A stretch of 64,000 bases of DNA from Olleya sp. Hel_I_94 (lineage in GTDB: Bacteria; Bacteroidota; Bacteroidia; Flavobacteriales; Flavobacteriaceae). Of this stretch, positions 36,691 through 45,471 are shown in pieces (the stretch's first letter is position 1; each line of letters begins with the position of its first letter). The stretch covers positions 625,001 through 689,000 of the forward strand of contig NZ_VISI01000002.1 of the NCBI RefSeq assembly GCF_007827365.1, read 5' to 3'. A program made the translations under genes and the position numbers. The notes below the pieces were generated by a model. The model was not told the DNA's origin. It saw nothing but the letters and a program-made list of their open reading frames with translations, and did no database searches.

Positions 36691-37731
36691 TTACTTAATA
36701 TATTGAATGCTTTGCGCAGCCTCTTCATTTTTACTATCAAAAAAGCCTTGATCACTCATCCATTTGTCACTGTAAATCTTACTCATGTATCTAGAACCAT
36801 GGTCAGGAAAAATAACAACAACATTATCTGTATCCTTAAATGTGTTAGATTCATTAAGTTGTTTTAAGGCTTGCATTGCAGCACCAGATGTGTAGCCAAC
36901 AAACAACCCTTCGGTTTGTGCTAACTCTCTAGCAGTATGTGCGCTTTCTTCATCTGTGACCTTAATAAACTCATCTATTGTGTCAAAATCTGTCGCAGTA
37001 GGAATTAAATTTTTTCCTAAACCTTCAATTCTGTATGGATAAATTTCTTTATCGTCAAACTCTCTAGTTTCGTGATATTTTTTTAATACCGAACCATAAG
37101 CATCAACACCAATAACCTTAATGTTTGGATTTTGCTCTTTTAAATACTTAGCTGTTCCAGAAATTGTTCCTCCTGTACCACTACATGCAACTAAATGCGT
37201 TATTTTACCTTCTGTCTGGTTCCATATTTCTGGTCCAGTAGAATTGTAATGTGCATCAATATTTAGTTGATTAAAGTATTGATTAATATAAACAGATCCT
37301 TTAATTTCTTCGTGTAATCGTTTTGCTACTTGATAATAACTTCTTGGATCATCTGCACTAACGTTTGCTGGACAAACATATACTTTAGCTCCCATGTTTT
37401 TTAACATGTCAATCTTATCTGCTGAAGATTTTGAACTAACTGCCAAGATACAATCATAACCTTTAATTACACTAACCATTGCAATACTAAATCCTGTATT
37501 ACCTGATGTAGTTTCAATTATTGTGTCTCCTGGTTTAAGTATACCTTGCTTTTCTGCTTGCTCTAATATGTATAAAGCGATTCTATCTTTTGATGAATGA
37601 CCTGGATTAAAGGCTTCAACCTTTGCTAGATAATTCCCTTTAAAACCTGAAGTAATTTTTTTTAGTTTTATCATTGGTGTATTACCTATTAGGTCTAATA
37701 CACTATCAAAAACTTGTTTATTTTGTTCCAT
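36691..37731 (-). CDS. Cysteine-synthase-family PLP enzyme, candidate cysteate synthase
   Basis: A 346-residue beta-family PLP enzyme. [13 protein letters not shown]48 in [12 protein letters not shown] (Schiff base), [12 protein letters not shown] (substrate-binding loop) and [14 protein letters not shown] (PLP phosphate loop) mark the fold of cysteine synthase and cystathionine beta-synthase. It differs from plain CysK by a longer C-terminus (about 35 residues after [18 protein letters not shown]). In capnine-producing bacteria a homologue makes L-cysteate from phosphoserine and sulfite, and the next gene is the matching acyltransferase-type enzyme. Ordinary cysteine or cystathionine synthesis is the alternative. 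Confidence 0.8.
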   Translation of the reverse strand: MEQNKQVFDSVLDLIGNTPMIKLKKITSGFKGNYLAKVEAFNPGHSSKDRIALYILEQAEKQGILKPGDTIIETTSGNTGFSIAMVSVIKGYDCILAVSSKSSADKIDMLKNMGAKVYVCPANVSADDPRSYYQVAKRLHEEIKGSVYINQYFNQLNIDAHYNSTGPEIWNQTEGKITHLVACSGTGGTISGTAKYLKEQNPNIKVIGVDAYGSVLKKYHETREFDDKEIYPYRIEGLGKNLIPTATDFDTIDEFIKVTDEESAHTARELAQTEGLFVGYTSGAAMQALKQLNESNTFKDTDNVVVIFPDHGSRYMSKIYSDKWMSDQGFFDSKNEEAAQSIQYIK

Positions 37732-37754
37732 AAATGCTATTTAAAAGCTACTTA

Positions 37755-37776
37755 TTTTGAGTTTTGAAACTCAAAA
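37755..37776 (-). promoter_or_regulatory. Near-perfect palindrome at the 5' end of the cysteine-synthase-family transcript
   Basis: TTTTGAGTTT and AAACTCAAAA flank two bases. It lies between the -7 element (37782-37789) and the ATG, about at the expected transcript start, so it is an operator or a 5' hairpin rather than a terminator. Confidence 0.4.
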
Positions 37777-37781
37777 CCTCG

Positions 37782-37789
37782 CAAAAATA
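37782..37789 (-). promoter_or_regulatory. -7 element of the cysteine-synthase-family gene
   Basis: The minus strand reads TATTTTTG, 50 bases before the ATG at 37731; it separates this gene from the S9 peptidase gene upstream. Confidence 0.5.
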
Positions 37790-37803
37790 AGCATTTTTTT
37801 TGA

Positions 37804-39873
37804 TTATTTATTGATTCCTTCCAATTCGAATAAAAATACATATTCTAAAGCGACTTCCTTTAATGCTTCAAAACGTCCAGAAGCTCCACCATGTCCTGCA
37901 TCCATGTCTGTTTTAAGTAGTAAAATATTTTTATCTAATTTACAGTCTCTTAATTTAGCTACCCATTTTGCAGGTTCCCAATATTGCACTTGCGAATCGT
38001 GCAAACCTGTAGTGACTAACATATTTGGATATGCTTGAGGTGTTACATTATCATATGGCGAATATGACTTCATGTAATTGTAATAATCTTCTTCATTTGG
38101 ATTTCCCCATTCGTCATATTCTCCTGTAGTTAGTGGTATACTATCATCTAACATAGTCGTTACAACATCTACAAAAGGTACTGCAGCAATAACACCATTG
38201 TATAATTCTGGATTCATATTAATTATTGCTCCCATTAATAATCCTCCTGCACTTCCACCCATTGCATAAAGGTGTTGAATAGAGGTATATTTGTTTTCAA
38301 TTAAAAATTTAGAACAATCTATAAAATCTGTAAATGTATTTAATTTGGATTTTAGTTTTCCGTCTTCATACCAAGGACGACCTAAATATTCGCTACCTCT
38401 AATATGAGCAATTACATAGATAAAACCTCTGTCTAACAAGCTAAGTCGTATTGAAGAAAAATAAGGGTCTATTGTTGCTCCATATGAGCCATATGCATAT
38501 TGTAATAACGGACTATTTCCGTCAAGTTTTGTTCCTTTTCTATACACTACAGACATTGGTATTTTTACGCCATCTTTAGCTGTTGCCCAAACCCTTTGTG
38601 ATATATAATTGTCTTTATTAAATGAATCATCTAATACTTGCTGCTCTTTTTTTACCGTTTTTGTTTTAGTCTTTAAATCATAATCGATTATCGAGCTTGG
38701 TGTTGTTAAAGAATTAAAAGAGTATCTTAAATAGTTGCTATCAAAATCTGGATTATTACCTATGTCTGCTGTGTAGGTTTCACTTTCAAAATCTAAATAA
38801 TAGTCTTCTTTACCATCCCAACTAATAATTCTTAATTGATTTAAACCATTTTCACGTTCGTTTACAATTAAATAATCTTTAAAAATCTCAATATCTTCTA
38901 ATAATACATCTTTACGATGCGGAATAACATCCTCCCAATTAGCCTTATCTGTATTGGTTTCGGCTACTTTTTGAAGTTTAAAATTGGTTGCTTCATCCTT
39001 ATTTGTAATGATGTAAAAATTATCTTGATAGTGAGCTATTGAATATTCAAGGTTTCTTTCGCGCTCTTGAAAAATTTTAAATTCACCATCAGGTGTATTG
39101 GCATCTAAAAATCTATATTCGGTTGTTTGCGTACTTGAACTTCCAATTACTAAATACTTTTTAGACTTGGTTTTATACACAAATGTATTAAAGGTGTCAT
39201 CCTCTTCATGAAAAACGACAGTGTCATCAACACTATTTTGACCTAGTTTATGCTTATATATTTTATCCGATCGTAAAGTAACTTCGTCTTTTTTAGAATA
39301 AAACAGTGTTTTGTTATCATTAGCCCAAGTTGAGCTTCCTGTGGTATTTTCTATTTTATCCTCAAAAACTTCATTTGTAACTAAGTTTTTAATAAACAAT
39401 GTGTATTGTCGTCTGCTAACAGTATCAATAGAATAGCTTACTAATGTATTATCTGGACTAATTGAGATACCACCTAATTTAAAATAGCTATAGCCTTTAG
39501 CCATTTTATTACAATCAAAAAGAATTTCTTCTTCAGCGTCAAGATTATCTTTTTTTCTAGTGTAAATTGGGTAATCCTTTCCAATTTCGTATCTAGTTAT
39601 ATACCAATACCCATTTAATTTGTAAGGTACACTTTGGTCATCTTCCTTAACTCTTGACTTCATCTCTTCAAATAAAGACTTTTGAAAAGTTTCTGTATGT
39701 TTTAAAACAGATTCAGTATAAGTATTTTCAGCATTTAGATAATCTAAAACCTCTTGGTCCTCTCTTTGGTTTAACCAAAAGTAATTATCTACTCTGACAT
39801 CATTATGTATACTAAGCTTTTTTTCTATTTTTTTTGCAATAGGTGCAGAAACGTTAGTGCTAACTTTCATCAT
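37804..39873 (-). CDS. ptrB: S9A prolyl oligopeptidase / oligopeptidase B
   Basis: A 689-residue cytoplasmic serine peptidase (no signal peptide). N-terminal beta-propeller to about residue 400, then the alpha/beta-hydrolase domain: nucleophile Ser in YAMGGSAGGLLMGA, Asp in GLHDSQVQYWEPAK and His in DAGHGGASGR. The acidic residues near the active site (LTTGEYDEWGNPN) suggest preference for basic P1 residues, as in oligopeptidase B. Two adjacent ATGs (39873, 39870) are the start; anything earlier would overlap the -7 element TACATTTG at 39900-39907. Confidence 0.9.
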   Translation of the reverse strand: MMKVSTNVSAPIAKKIEKKLSIHNDVRVDNYFWLNQREDQEVLDYLNAENTYTESVLKHTETFQKSLFEEMKSRVKEDDQSVPYKLNGYWYITRYEIGKDYPIYTRKKDNLDAEEEILFDCNKMAKGYSYFKLGGISISPDNTLVSYSIDTVSRRQYTLFIKNLVTNEVFEDKIENTTGSSTWANDNKTLFYSKKDEVTLRSDKIYKHKLGQNSVDDTVVFHEEDDTFNTFVYKTKSKKYLVIGSSSTQTTEYRFLDANTPDGEFKIFQERERNLEYSIAHYQDNFYIITNKDEATNFKLQKVAETNTDKANWEDVIPHRKDVLLEDIEIFKDYLIVNERENGLNQLRIISWDGKEDYYLDFESETYTADIGNNPDFDSNYLRYSFNSLTTPSSIIDYDLKTKTKTVKKEQQVLDDSFNKDNYISQRVWATAKDGVKIPMSVVYRKGTKLDGNSPLLQYAYGSYGATIDPYFSSIRLSLLDRGFIYVIAHIRGSEYLGRPWYEDGKLKSKLNTFTDFIDCSKFLIENKYTSIQHLYAMGGSAGGLLMGAIINMNPELYNGVIAAVPFVDVVTTMLDDSIPLTTGEYDEWGNPNEEDYYNYMKSYSPYDNVTPQAYPNMLVTTGLHDSQVQYWEPAKWVAKLRDCKLDKNILLLKTDMDAGHGGASGRFEALKEVALEYVFLFELEGINK

Positions 39874-39899
39874 TTTAAATCTTATTTTTCTGAAGAGCA

Positions 39900-39907
39900 C
39901 AAATGTA
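39900..39907 (-). promoter_or_regulatory. -7 element of the S9 peptidase gene
   Basis: The minus strand reads TACATTTG, 26 bases before the ATG, ruling out a start at 39900. Confidence 0.5.
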
Positions 39908-39975
39908 AAACTTAAAATTAGTTTGAATTATACTTTATTGATATTTAATTGCACTTAATATTTACTTATAATTAA

Positions 39976-39983
39976 TAAATTTG
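39976..39983 (+). promoter_or_regulatory. -7 element of the YbaB gene
   Basis: TAAATTTG lies 26 bases before the ATG at 40010, divergent from the S9 peptidase promoter. Confidence 0.55.
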
Positions 39984-40009
39984 CAGGATTAACTTTAAAA
40001 TCAAATAAA

Positions 40010-40324
40010 ATGTTTGGAGATTTAATGGGTAAATTAAAAGAAACCCAAGAAAAAGTAGAGGCTACAAAAAAAAGGATGGATACCGTTTTAATTGACGAAA
40101 AAAGTACAGACGATTTACTTAAAGTAACATTGACTGCCAATCGCGAAATTAAATCTATTACAATTGATGATGCTTTATTAGAAGATAAAGAACAATTGGA
40201 AGATTATTTAATTTTAGTACTTAATAAAGCTATAATTAAAGCTACTAATGTAAATGAAGCTGAAGTTGCTGCTGTCGCTAAAGACGGAATGCCTAACATT
40301 CCAGGAATGGATATGTTTAAATAA
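40010..40324 (+). CDS. YbaB/EbfC family nucleoid-associated protein
   Basis: A 104-residue small DNA-binding protein of the YbaB/EbfC family, which forms tweezer-like dimers. It starts with an amphipathic helix ([20 protein letters not shown]), has a beta hairpin with [16 protein letters not shown], a long helix and the C-terminal PNIPGMDMF. Length is normal. Usual neighbours dnaX and recR are absent here. Confidence 0.9.
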   Translation: MFGDLMGKLKETQEKVEATKKRMDTVLIDEKSTDDLLKVTLTANREIKSITIDDALLEDKEQLEDYLILVLNKAIIKATNVNEAEVAAVAKDGMPNIPGMDMFK

Positions 40325-40342
40325 TTTATTTTATACAAAGTA

Positions 40343-40375
40343 AAAAAGGAAGCCAAATTGGCTTCCTTTTTTTTA
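40343..40375. terminator. Bidirectional terminator between ybaB and the OmpA repeat gene
   Basis: GGAAGCCAA (40348-40356) and TTGGCTTCC (40358-40366) form the stem, with A- and T-tracts on the two sides serving both convergent genes. Confidence 0.85.
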
Positions 40376-40399
40376 TTTATGAAAAGTATTTACTAAATA

Positions 40400-42631
40400 T
40401 TATTCAGCATCGATAACTCTAAATTGAGTACGTCTGTTTGCTAAATGCTCTCTTTCTGTACAAGATACACCATCAGAACATCTGTTAGTTAATCTAGTTT
40501 CACCAAATCCATTTGATACAATTCTTGAAGAATTGATTCCTTTAGAGATTAAGTAGTTAGTTACAGCTTGAGCTCTTCTTTCTGATAAAGATCTGTTAGA
40601 CTCTTTCGAACCTCTTGAATCTGTATGAGAAGCAATCTCTACTGATACACCATTTTGTAAAACTGGTAATAATTTAGCATCGATTTCTCTTTTTGAAGCT
40701 GCTGTTAAAGTAGCAGAACCTAATTCCCAGTTTACATTAAGATCATTATAAGCTACTAACTTACAATCTACTTCTGCCCAAGATGTTAATCCACCTTTAG
40801 TTTGTAGTACTTCTTTAGTTACAGTTTTGTTAACCGCAGGAACAGTTACTTCTTCTACTCTAGCATCGCTAGCTAAAACCGTTTTCTTGTACGTAGCAGT
40901 TTTTTGAGGCACTTCAATAACTCTTGTTGTTGGAGGTGTTACCATTACTGTACGCTTCATTGTAGTAGATGTTGAAGGAATATCAACAACTCTTGTAGAT
41001 TCTGGAGTTATAACAGTTTTTCTGATTGTAGTCATTTTTGCTGGTACATCTGTCGCTCTTGTTGTTGGAGGTGTAGCCATTACTGTACGCTTCATAGTAG
41101 CAGTAACTTCTGGAATAGCTGTTACTCTTGTTGTAGCTGGTTCTAAAACCACAGTACGCTTCATTGTTTTAGTTACAGCAGGAATTTCAATAACTCTTGT
41201 TGTTGGAGGTGTTACCATTACTGTTCTCTTAACTTCATTAGTTACAGCAGGTATAGTAATAACTTTTGAAGTTGGAGGAGTTACCATTACAGTTCTCTTA
41301 ACTTCTTTAGTTACAGCAGGAATATCAATAACTCTTGTAGTTGCTGGAGATACTAAAACTGTTTTTTTGATTGTTTTAGTAATAGCAGGAATATCAATAA
41401 CTCTTGTTGTAGGAGGTGTTGTCATTACAGTCTTTTTAACTGTTTTAGTTACAGCAGGAATATCAATAACTCTTGTTGTTGCAGGCGTTTGAACTACACG
41501 TCTAGTGTAAGTACCCATACCACAATCTTCAGCATTGTTCTCACCTTGATCACATCCTGGCTTAGTAATAACTTGAGCATCATTAGCTAACTCTGTAGTG
41601 TTAACTGTAATGTTTTGAGCAGGTATGTTTTTATAACACCAGTATCTACAATCGTTAGGATCGTTTGATTGACAATCAACAGCTGGAGTATCACTCATTC
41701 CCCATTTAGCAGTTGCAGGCTTAACTTCGATAGTTTGGTAACCAGAAGTAAACTTAGCAGGTACTACAGTTAAAGTAGAACCAAATTGTTGTTTCTTATA
41801 AGATAATGTTTCAGTTCCCCATTTTGCAGGTATAACTTCTAAACGTTGGCTAGCATTTTGTACTACAACTTCAAAACTTTCAGATCCATATTGAGCAGGA
41901 ACTATCTCTACTCTAGAAGATGCAGGTTGTACAACAACTTCAACATTTTCAGTTGTCCATTTAGCTGGAACAACTTCTAAACGTTGACCTCCAGAATTTA
42001 CAACAACAGTTTCTGTTCTTGTTTCGTATTGTGCTGGTACAGTTTCTAACTTAGTGTAAGCAGCTTGTACAACTACAGTTTCTGTTCTTGTTTCATATTG
42101 AGCTGGTACAACTTCTAAACGTTGACTAGCTTCTTGAACAACAACTTCAAAACTTTCAGATCCTAGCTTAGCTGGAATAACTGATAAAGATTGTGCAGCA
42201 TCATTAGATACGATTTGAAAATTCTCTGTAGCATATTTTGCAGGTACTACTGATAATTCTTGATAACCTGGTTGAGTCATCATCTCTTCTGTAGTAGTAT
42301 CTGTAGATCCAGCAACTTTCTCTAATCTCTGAGAAGCTTCTTGCGTCACTACTTCAAAAGATTGAGTTTCGTATTGTGCAGGTACTACAGATAATTCTTG
42401 TCCTGCAGACTGTACAACAAACTCCTCATTCTCTGTTCTGTATTGAGCAGGAACAACTTTTAGCTTCTTGTACGCAGGAGCAACTTGCACTGTTACATCT
42501 TGGTTAACCCATACATCTGGAGTCACACAACGTTTGTAACATTTTCCTGGTTCAGGATTTGTTGGTAAATCTTGTGCGAATGCAATGGTGCAGACTACAA
42601 AAGATAAAAATGTTAGTAATACTTTTTTCAT
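40400..42631 (-). CDS. OmpA-domain protein with two 23-residue repeat arrays
   Basis: A 743-residue secreted outer-membrane protein. Signal peptide 1-19 (ends TIAFAQ). Residues about 50-305: eleven tandem 23-residue units with core RLEVVPAQYETRTETVVVQ, acidic overall. Residues about 305-370: a Cys-bearing linker (CQSNDPNDCRYWCYKN, CDQGENNAEDC). Residues about 373-605: ten 23-residue units with core TTRVIDIPAVTKTVKRTVM, basic overall. Residues about 625-743: OmpA peptidoglycan-binding domain (NWELGSATLTAASKR, HTDSRGSKESNRSLSERRA). The N-terminal parts should project from the wall or outer membrane. Function unknown. Confidence 0.85.
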   Translation of the reverse strand: MKKVLLTFLSFVVCTIAFAQDLPTNPEPGKCYKRCVTPDVWVNQDVTVQVAPAYKKLKVVPAQYRTENEEFVVQSAGQELSVVPAQYETQSFEVVTQEASQRLEKVAGSTDTTTEEMMTQPGYQELSVVPAKYATENFQIVSNDAAQSLSVIPAKLGSESFEVVVQEASQRLEVVPAQYETRTETVVVQAAYTKLETVPAQYETRTETVVVNSGGQRLEVVPAKWTTENVEVVVQPASSRVEIVPAQYGSESFEVVVQNASQRLEVIPAKWGTETLSYKKQQFGSTLTVVPAKFTSGYQTIEVKPATAKWGMSDTPAVDCQSNDPNDCRYWCYKNIPAQNITVNTTELANDAQVITKPGCDQGENNAEDCGMGTYTRRVVQTPATTRVIDIPAVTKTVKKTVMTTPPTTRVIDIPAITKTIKKTVLVSPATTRVIDIPAVTKEVKRTVMVTPPTSKVITIPAVTNEVKRTVMVTPPTTRVIEIPAVTKTMKRTVVLEPATTRVTAIPEVTATMKRTVMATPPTTRATDVPAKMTTIRKTVITPESTRVVDIPSTSTTMKRTVMVTPPTTRVIEVPQKTATYKKTVLASDARVEEVTVPAVNKTVTKEVLQTKGGLTSWAEVDCKLVAYNDLNVNWELGSATLTAASKREIDAKLLPVLQNGVSVEIASHTDSRGSKESNRSLSERRAQAVTNYLISKGINSSRIVSNGFGETRLTNRCSDGVSCTEREHLANRRTQFRVIDAE
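40815..41511 (-). repeat. Array 2: ten 69-bp repeats (basic 23-residue units)
   Basis: Each unit reads like TTRVIDIPAVTKTVKRTVM followed by a Pro-rich turn (VTPP). Units are well conserved at Arg3, Ile7/Pro8 and the KRTV part; the last two are diverged. Confidence 0.8.
41716..42490 (-). repeat. Array 1: eleven 69-bp repeats (acidic 23-residue units)
   Basis: Each unit reads like QRLEVVPAQYETRTETVVV plus a short Gln/Ala/Ser turn. The third unit (EKVAGSTDTTTEEMMTQ) has lost the VPA core. Alignment by eye with array 2 matches RL..VPA....T...TVVV to RV..IPA....T...TVMV. Confidence 0.8.
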
Positions 42632-42856
42632 TTTTAATAATTTAAATGGTTATTTGATAAATATATAGCCGAACTAATAACGACTGTTCACTTAACGACT
42701 GTTCACTAATTTCAAGCAAAAAAAATACATATCAAACTATTATTACTTTTAATTCTTAATATTTAGTTAAAATTCGCCAAAGAGTAAATAAAAGCGTTAA
42801 ACAACAATTGTTTTTTAACATATATTAAATCAAAAAAAATTACTAAAAAATAAATT
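42632..42856. promoter_or_regulatory. 225-bp gap with a 15-bp tandem repeat at 42678-42707
   Basis: TAACGACTGTTCACT occurs twice head to tail (42678-42692, 42693-42707), 47-76 bases upstream of the OmpA-repeat gene. No clear TAnnTTTG element was found. The remainder is AT-rich with no open frame of note. Confidence 0.5.
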
Positions 42857-43876
42857 TTACAATTTACTTATCACTTCTAACACTCTATCGTGCTGATTAT
42901 CATCATAATTTAAATGCGTTACCAATCTTAACTTATTGCTTCCCATTCCAATTATCTTAATATTTTTGTCAGAAAGTGCTTCCAAAAATATTTTTTCTGA
43001 ATATTTATCATTAAGCTCAAAAATTACAATGTTTGTTTCAACAGGTTCTACCTTTTTAACAAATGAAGATTTGGTTAATGCAACTTCTAATTCAATTGCT
43101 TTTTTATGGTCTTCAGCTAATCTATTAATATTATTTTCTAGAGCATATAATCCTGCTGCTGCTAAAAAACCACCTTGTCTCATTCCACCACCTAAAATTT
43201 TTCTAATTCTAATTGCATTGCTCATTATAGTTTCATCTCCAACTAAAACAGATCCTATTGGACACCCTAAACCTTTACTTAAACAAATCGAAATAGTATC
43301 AAATGCTTCTCCATATTGTAAAGTCGTTTCGTTTTTAGCAACTAAGGCATTCCAAAGCCTTGCTCCATCAAGATGAAAACCTAAATTATGATTCTTACAG
43401 ACTTGTTTGATTTTTAATATTTCATTAAAATCCCAACAGGCTCCTCCTCCTTTATTTGTGGTGTTTTCAATTTCGACTAAAGTTGTTAACGGACTATGGT
43501 AAAAATCGGGAGGATTAATGGCTTCAATCACTTGTTTTGCAGTAAACATACCTTGTGTACCATCTAACAAATTACAAGATACACCACTATTAAAAGAGGC
43601 TCCTCCACCTTCATAATTATAAATATGTGCATACTTATCGCAAATAACTTGGTCGCCTGGATTAGTATGTAATTTAATGGCTGTTTGATTAGCCATAGTA
43701 CCACTAGGAAAAAATAAGGCATGAGACTTGCCAAATAACTTAGCAATTTTATGCTCAAGAGCATTTATGGTTTCATCTTCCTTATATACGTCATCTCCTA
43801 CTTGTGCAGACAACATTGCTTCCAACATTTCTGGACTAGGTTTAGTTACTGTATCGCTTCTTAAATCTATAGTCAT
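42857..43876 (-). CDS. ltaE: Low-specificity L-threonine aldolase
   Basis: A 339-residue PLP enzyme cleaving threonine or allo-threonine to glycine and acetaldehyde. It starts IDLRSDTVTKPSPEML, the family signature, followed by VGDDVYKEDETIN. HLDGARLWNA holds the Asp-Arg that contact PLP and substrate, and K201 in ISICLSKGLGCPIGSVL forms the Schiff base. Length is normal. It stands alone; glycine made here could enter the glycine cleavage system whose gcvT is at 14.3 kb. Confidence 0.92.
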   Translation of the reverse strand: MTIDLRSDTVTKPSPEMLEAMLSAQVGDDVYKEDETINALEHKIAKLFGKSHALFFPSGTMANQTAIKLHTNPGDQVICDKYAHIYNYEGGGASFNSGVSCNLLDGTQGMFTAKQVIEAINPPDFYHSPLTTLVEIENTTNKGGGACWDFNEILKIKQVCKNHNLGFHLDGARLWNALVAKNETTLQYGEAFDTISICLSKGLGCPIGSVLVGDETIMSNAIRIRKILGGGMRQGGFLAAAGLYALENNINRLAEDHKKAIELEVALTKSSFVKKVEPVETNIVIFELNDKYSEKIFLEALSDKNIKIIGMGSNKLRLVTHLNYDDNQHDRVLEVISKL

Positions 43877-43948
43877 ATTAAATATATTATTACAGTATAA
43901 AACTATTAAAAATTGTTGGCAAATATTTTTAAATGTTAGTAATAATTC

Positions 43949-43956
43949 TATTTTTG
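43949..43956 (+). promoter_or_regulatory. -7 element of prfB
   Basis: TATTTTTG lies 20 bases before the prfB ATG at 43977. Confidence 0.5.
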
Positions 43957-43976
43957 TTGTAAACCAAAATTAATAT

Positions 43977-45087
43977 ATGATCACTTTAGAGAATATAAAA
44001 GATCTTAATACTCGCCTGACATCGTTAAGGCAATATCTTTGACATTGATGCTAAGCTAATTGCGCTTCAAAATGAAGAAGAGCAAACTTTTGATCCCAGT
44101 TTTTGGAACGATTCTAAAAGTGCAGAATTGGTAATGAAATCCATCCGAGAAAAGAAAAAGTGGATCAATGATTACAACCAATCAAAAGTTTTAATTGAAG
44201 ATTTAGAAGTTATTTTTGAATTTTTTAAAGAAAACGAAGCTACATTGGCAGATGTAGAAGATCGATATACCAAAGCACTAACTTTAATTGAAGATTTAGA
44301 ATTTAGAAACATGTTATCTGAAGAAGGTGACAGTCTAAGTGCTGTATTACAAATTACAGCTGGAGCTGGAGGAACAGAAAGTTGCGATTGGGCTAATATG
44401 TTAATGCGTATGTATTTAATGTATGCCGAAAAAAATGGTTTTAAAGTAAAAGAACTAAATTTTCAAGAAGGTGATGTTGCTGGAATAAAAACAGTTACCC
44501 TTGAGATTGAAGGAGACCATGCTTTTGGATGGTTAAAAGGTGAAAATGGAGTGCACAGATTGGTGCGCATATCTCCTTTTGATAGTAATGCAAAACGACA
44601 TACTAGTTTTGCTTCAGTTTATGTATATCCTTTAGTTGATGATACTATTGAAATTGAAATAAATCCAGCAGATATAGAAATTACAACTGCAAGATCAAGT
44701 GGTGCAGGTGGACAGAACGTTAATAAGGTTGAAACCAAAGTACAATTAACGCACAAACCCTCTGGCATACAAATTTCTTGCTCAGAGACTAGATCACAAC
44801 ACGATAATAGGTCTAGAGCTATGCAAATGCTAAAATCGCAATTGTATGAAATTGAATTACAAAAACAATTAGCACAACGCGAAGATATTGAAGCTGGTAA
44901 AATGAAAATTGAATGGGGAAGTCAAATCCGTAATTACGTGTTACATCCTTACAAATTAATAAAAGATGTTAGAAGTGGTCACGAAACAGGTAATGTTGAC
45001 GCTGTTTTAGATGGTAACATCGAGCCCTTTTTAAAAGCCTATTTAATGATGATGGGACAACAAGAAGTAGATAACGAAAACCTTTAA
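43977..45087 (+). CDS. prfB: Peptide chain release factor 2 with programmed +1 frameshift
   Basis: RF2 recognises UGA and UAA stop codons. Translation from ATG 43977 reads 21 codons to TATCTT then an in-frame TGA (44040-44042). The rest continues in the +1 frame from GAC at 44041, giving about 369 residues. The site AGGCAATATCTTTGAC carries an upstream AGG, like the internal Shine-Dalgarno of E. coli prfB (AGG, then CTTTGAC), so the autoregulatory shift is conserved. The RF2-type recognition loop [16 protein letters not shown] and the catalytic GGQ ([16 protein letters not shown]) are intact. An apparent start at 44128 in the second frame is not real. Confidence 0.95.
44034..44043 (+). promoter_or_regulatory. 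prfB recoding site (CTT TGA C)
   Basis: TATCTTTGAC: the CTT codon at P site slips +1 to UUU when RF2 is scarce; UGA followed by C is a weak terminator. An AGG six bases upstream of CTT supports the shift. Confidence 0.9.
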
Positions 45088-45089
45088 AA

Positions 45090-45431
45090 ATGATTAAAAT
45101 TTATCATAATCCAAGATGTAGTAAATCTAGACAAGGGTTACAATTATTAGAAGATTCTAATAAAAAATTTGAAGTTATTAAGTACCTAGAAACCCCTTTA
45201 ACAGAAAAAGAATTAAAGGAAATCTTATCGCTTCTAAAAATAAAACCAATAGATTTAGTGAGAAAAAACGAAGCTATTTGGAAAGAAAACTACAAAAACA
45301 AAACCTTAACAGATGCCCAAGTAATAGAGGCTTTAATTAATAACCCTAAATTAATTGAAAGACCAATCGTTACTAATAACGACAAAGCTGTTATAGGTCG
45401 ACCAACAGAGTTAATCTCTAGCATTTTATAG
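45090..45431 (+). CDS. ArsC/Spx-family thioredoxin-fold protein (arsenate reductase-like)
   Basis: A 113-residue protein of the ArsC family. The reducing cysteine is C10 in HNPRCSKSR, and the C-terminal ERPIVTNNDKAVIGRPTE holds the Arg residues that bind arsenate. It begins 2 bases after the prfB stop, so it is surely cotranscribed with it. In Bacteroidota such proteins are often labelled arsenate reductase, but no ars operon is near, so a general thiol or Spx-like role is possible. Confidence 0.85.
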   Translation: MIKIYHNPRCSKSRQGLQLLEDSNKKFEVIKYLETPLTEKELKEILSLLKIKPIDLVRKNEAIWKENYKNKTLTDAQVIEALINNPKLIERPIVTNNDKAVIGRPTELISSIL

Positions 45432-45471
45432 TATATAATTATTAATAGCAACCAAAATTTCCCTTAAACCA

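Noticed and set aside
40815..42490. CRISPR-like array in the region of regular 69-bp repeats
   Set aside because: The repeats are coding, diverged and contiguous without spacers; they are protein repeats of the OmpA gene.
44128..44200. Separate start of prfB at 44128
   Set aside because: The true start is 43977, with a programmed +1 frameshift before this point.
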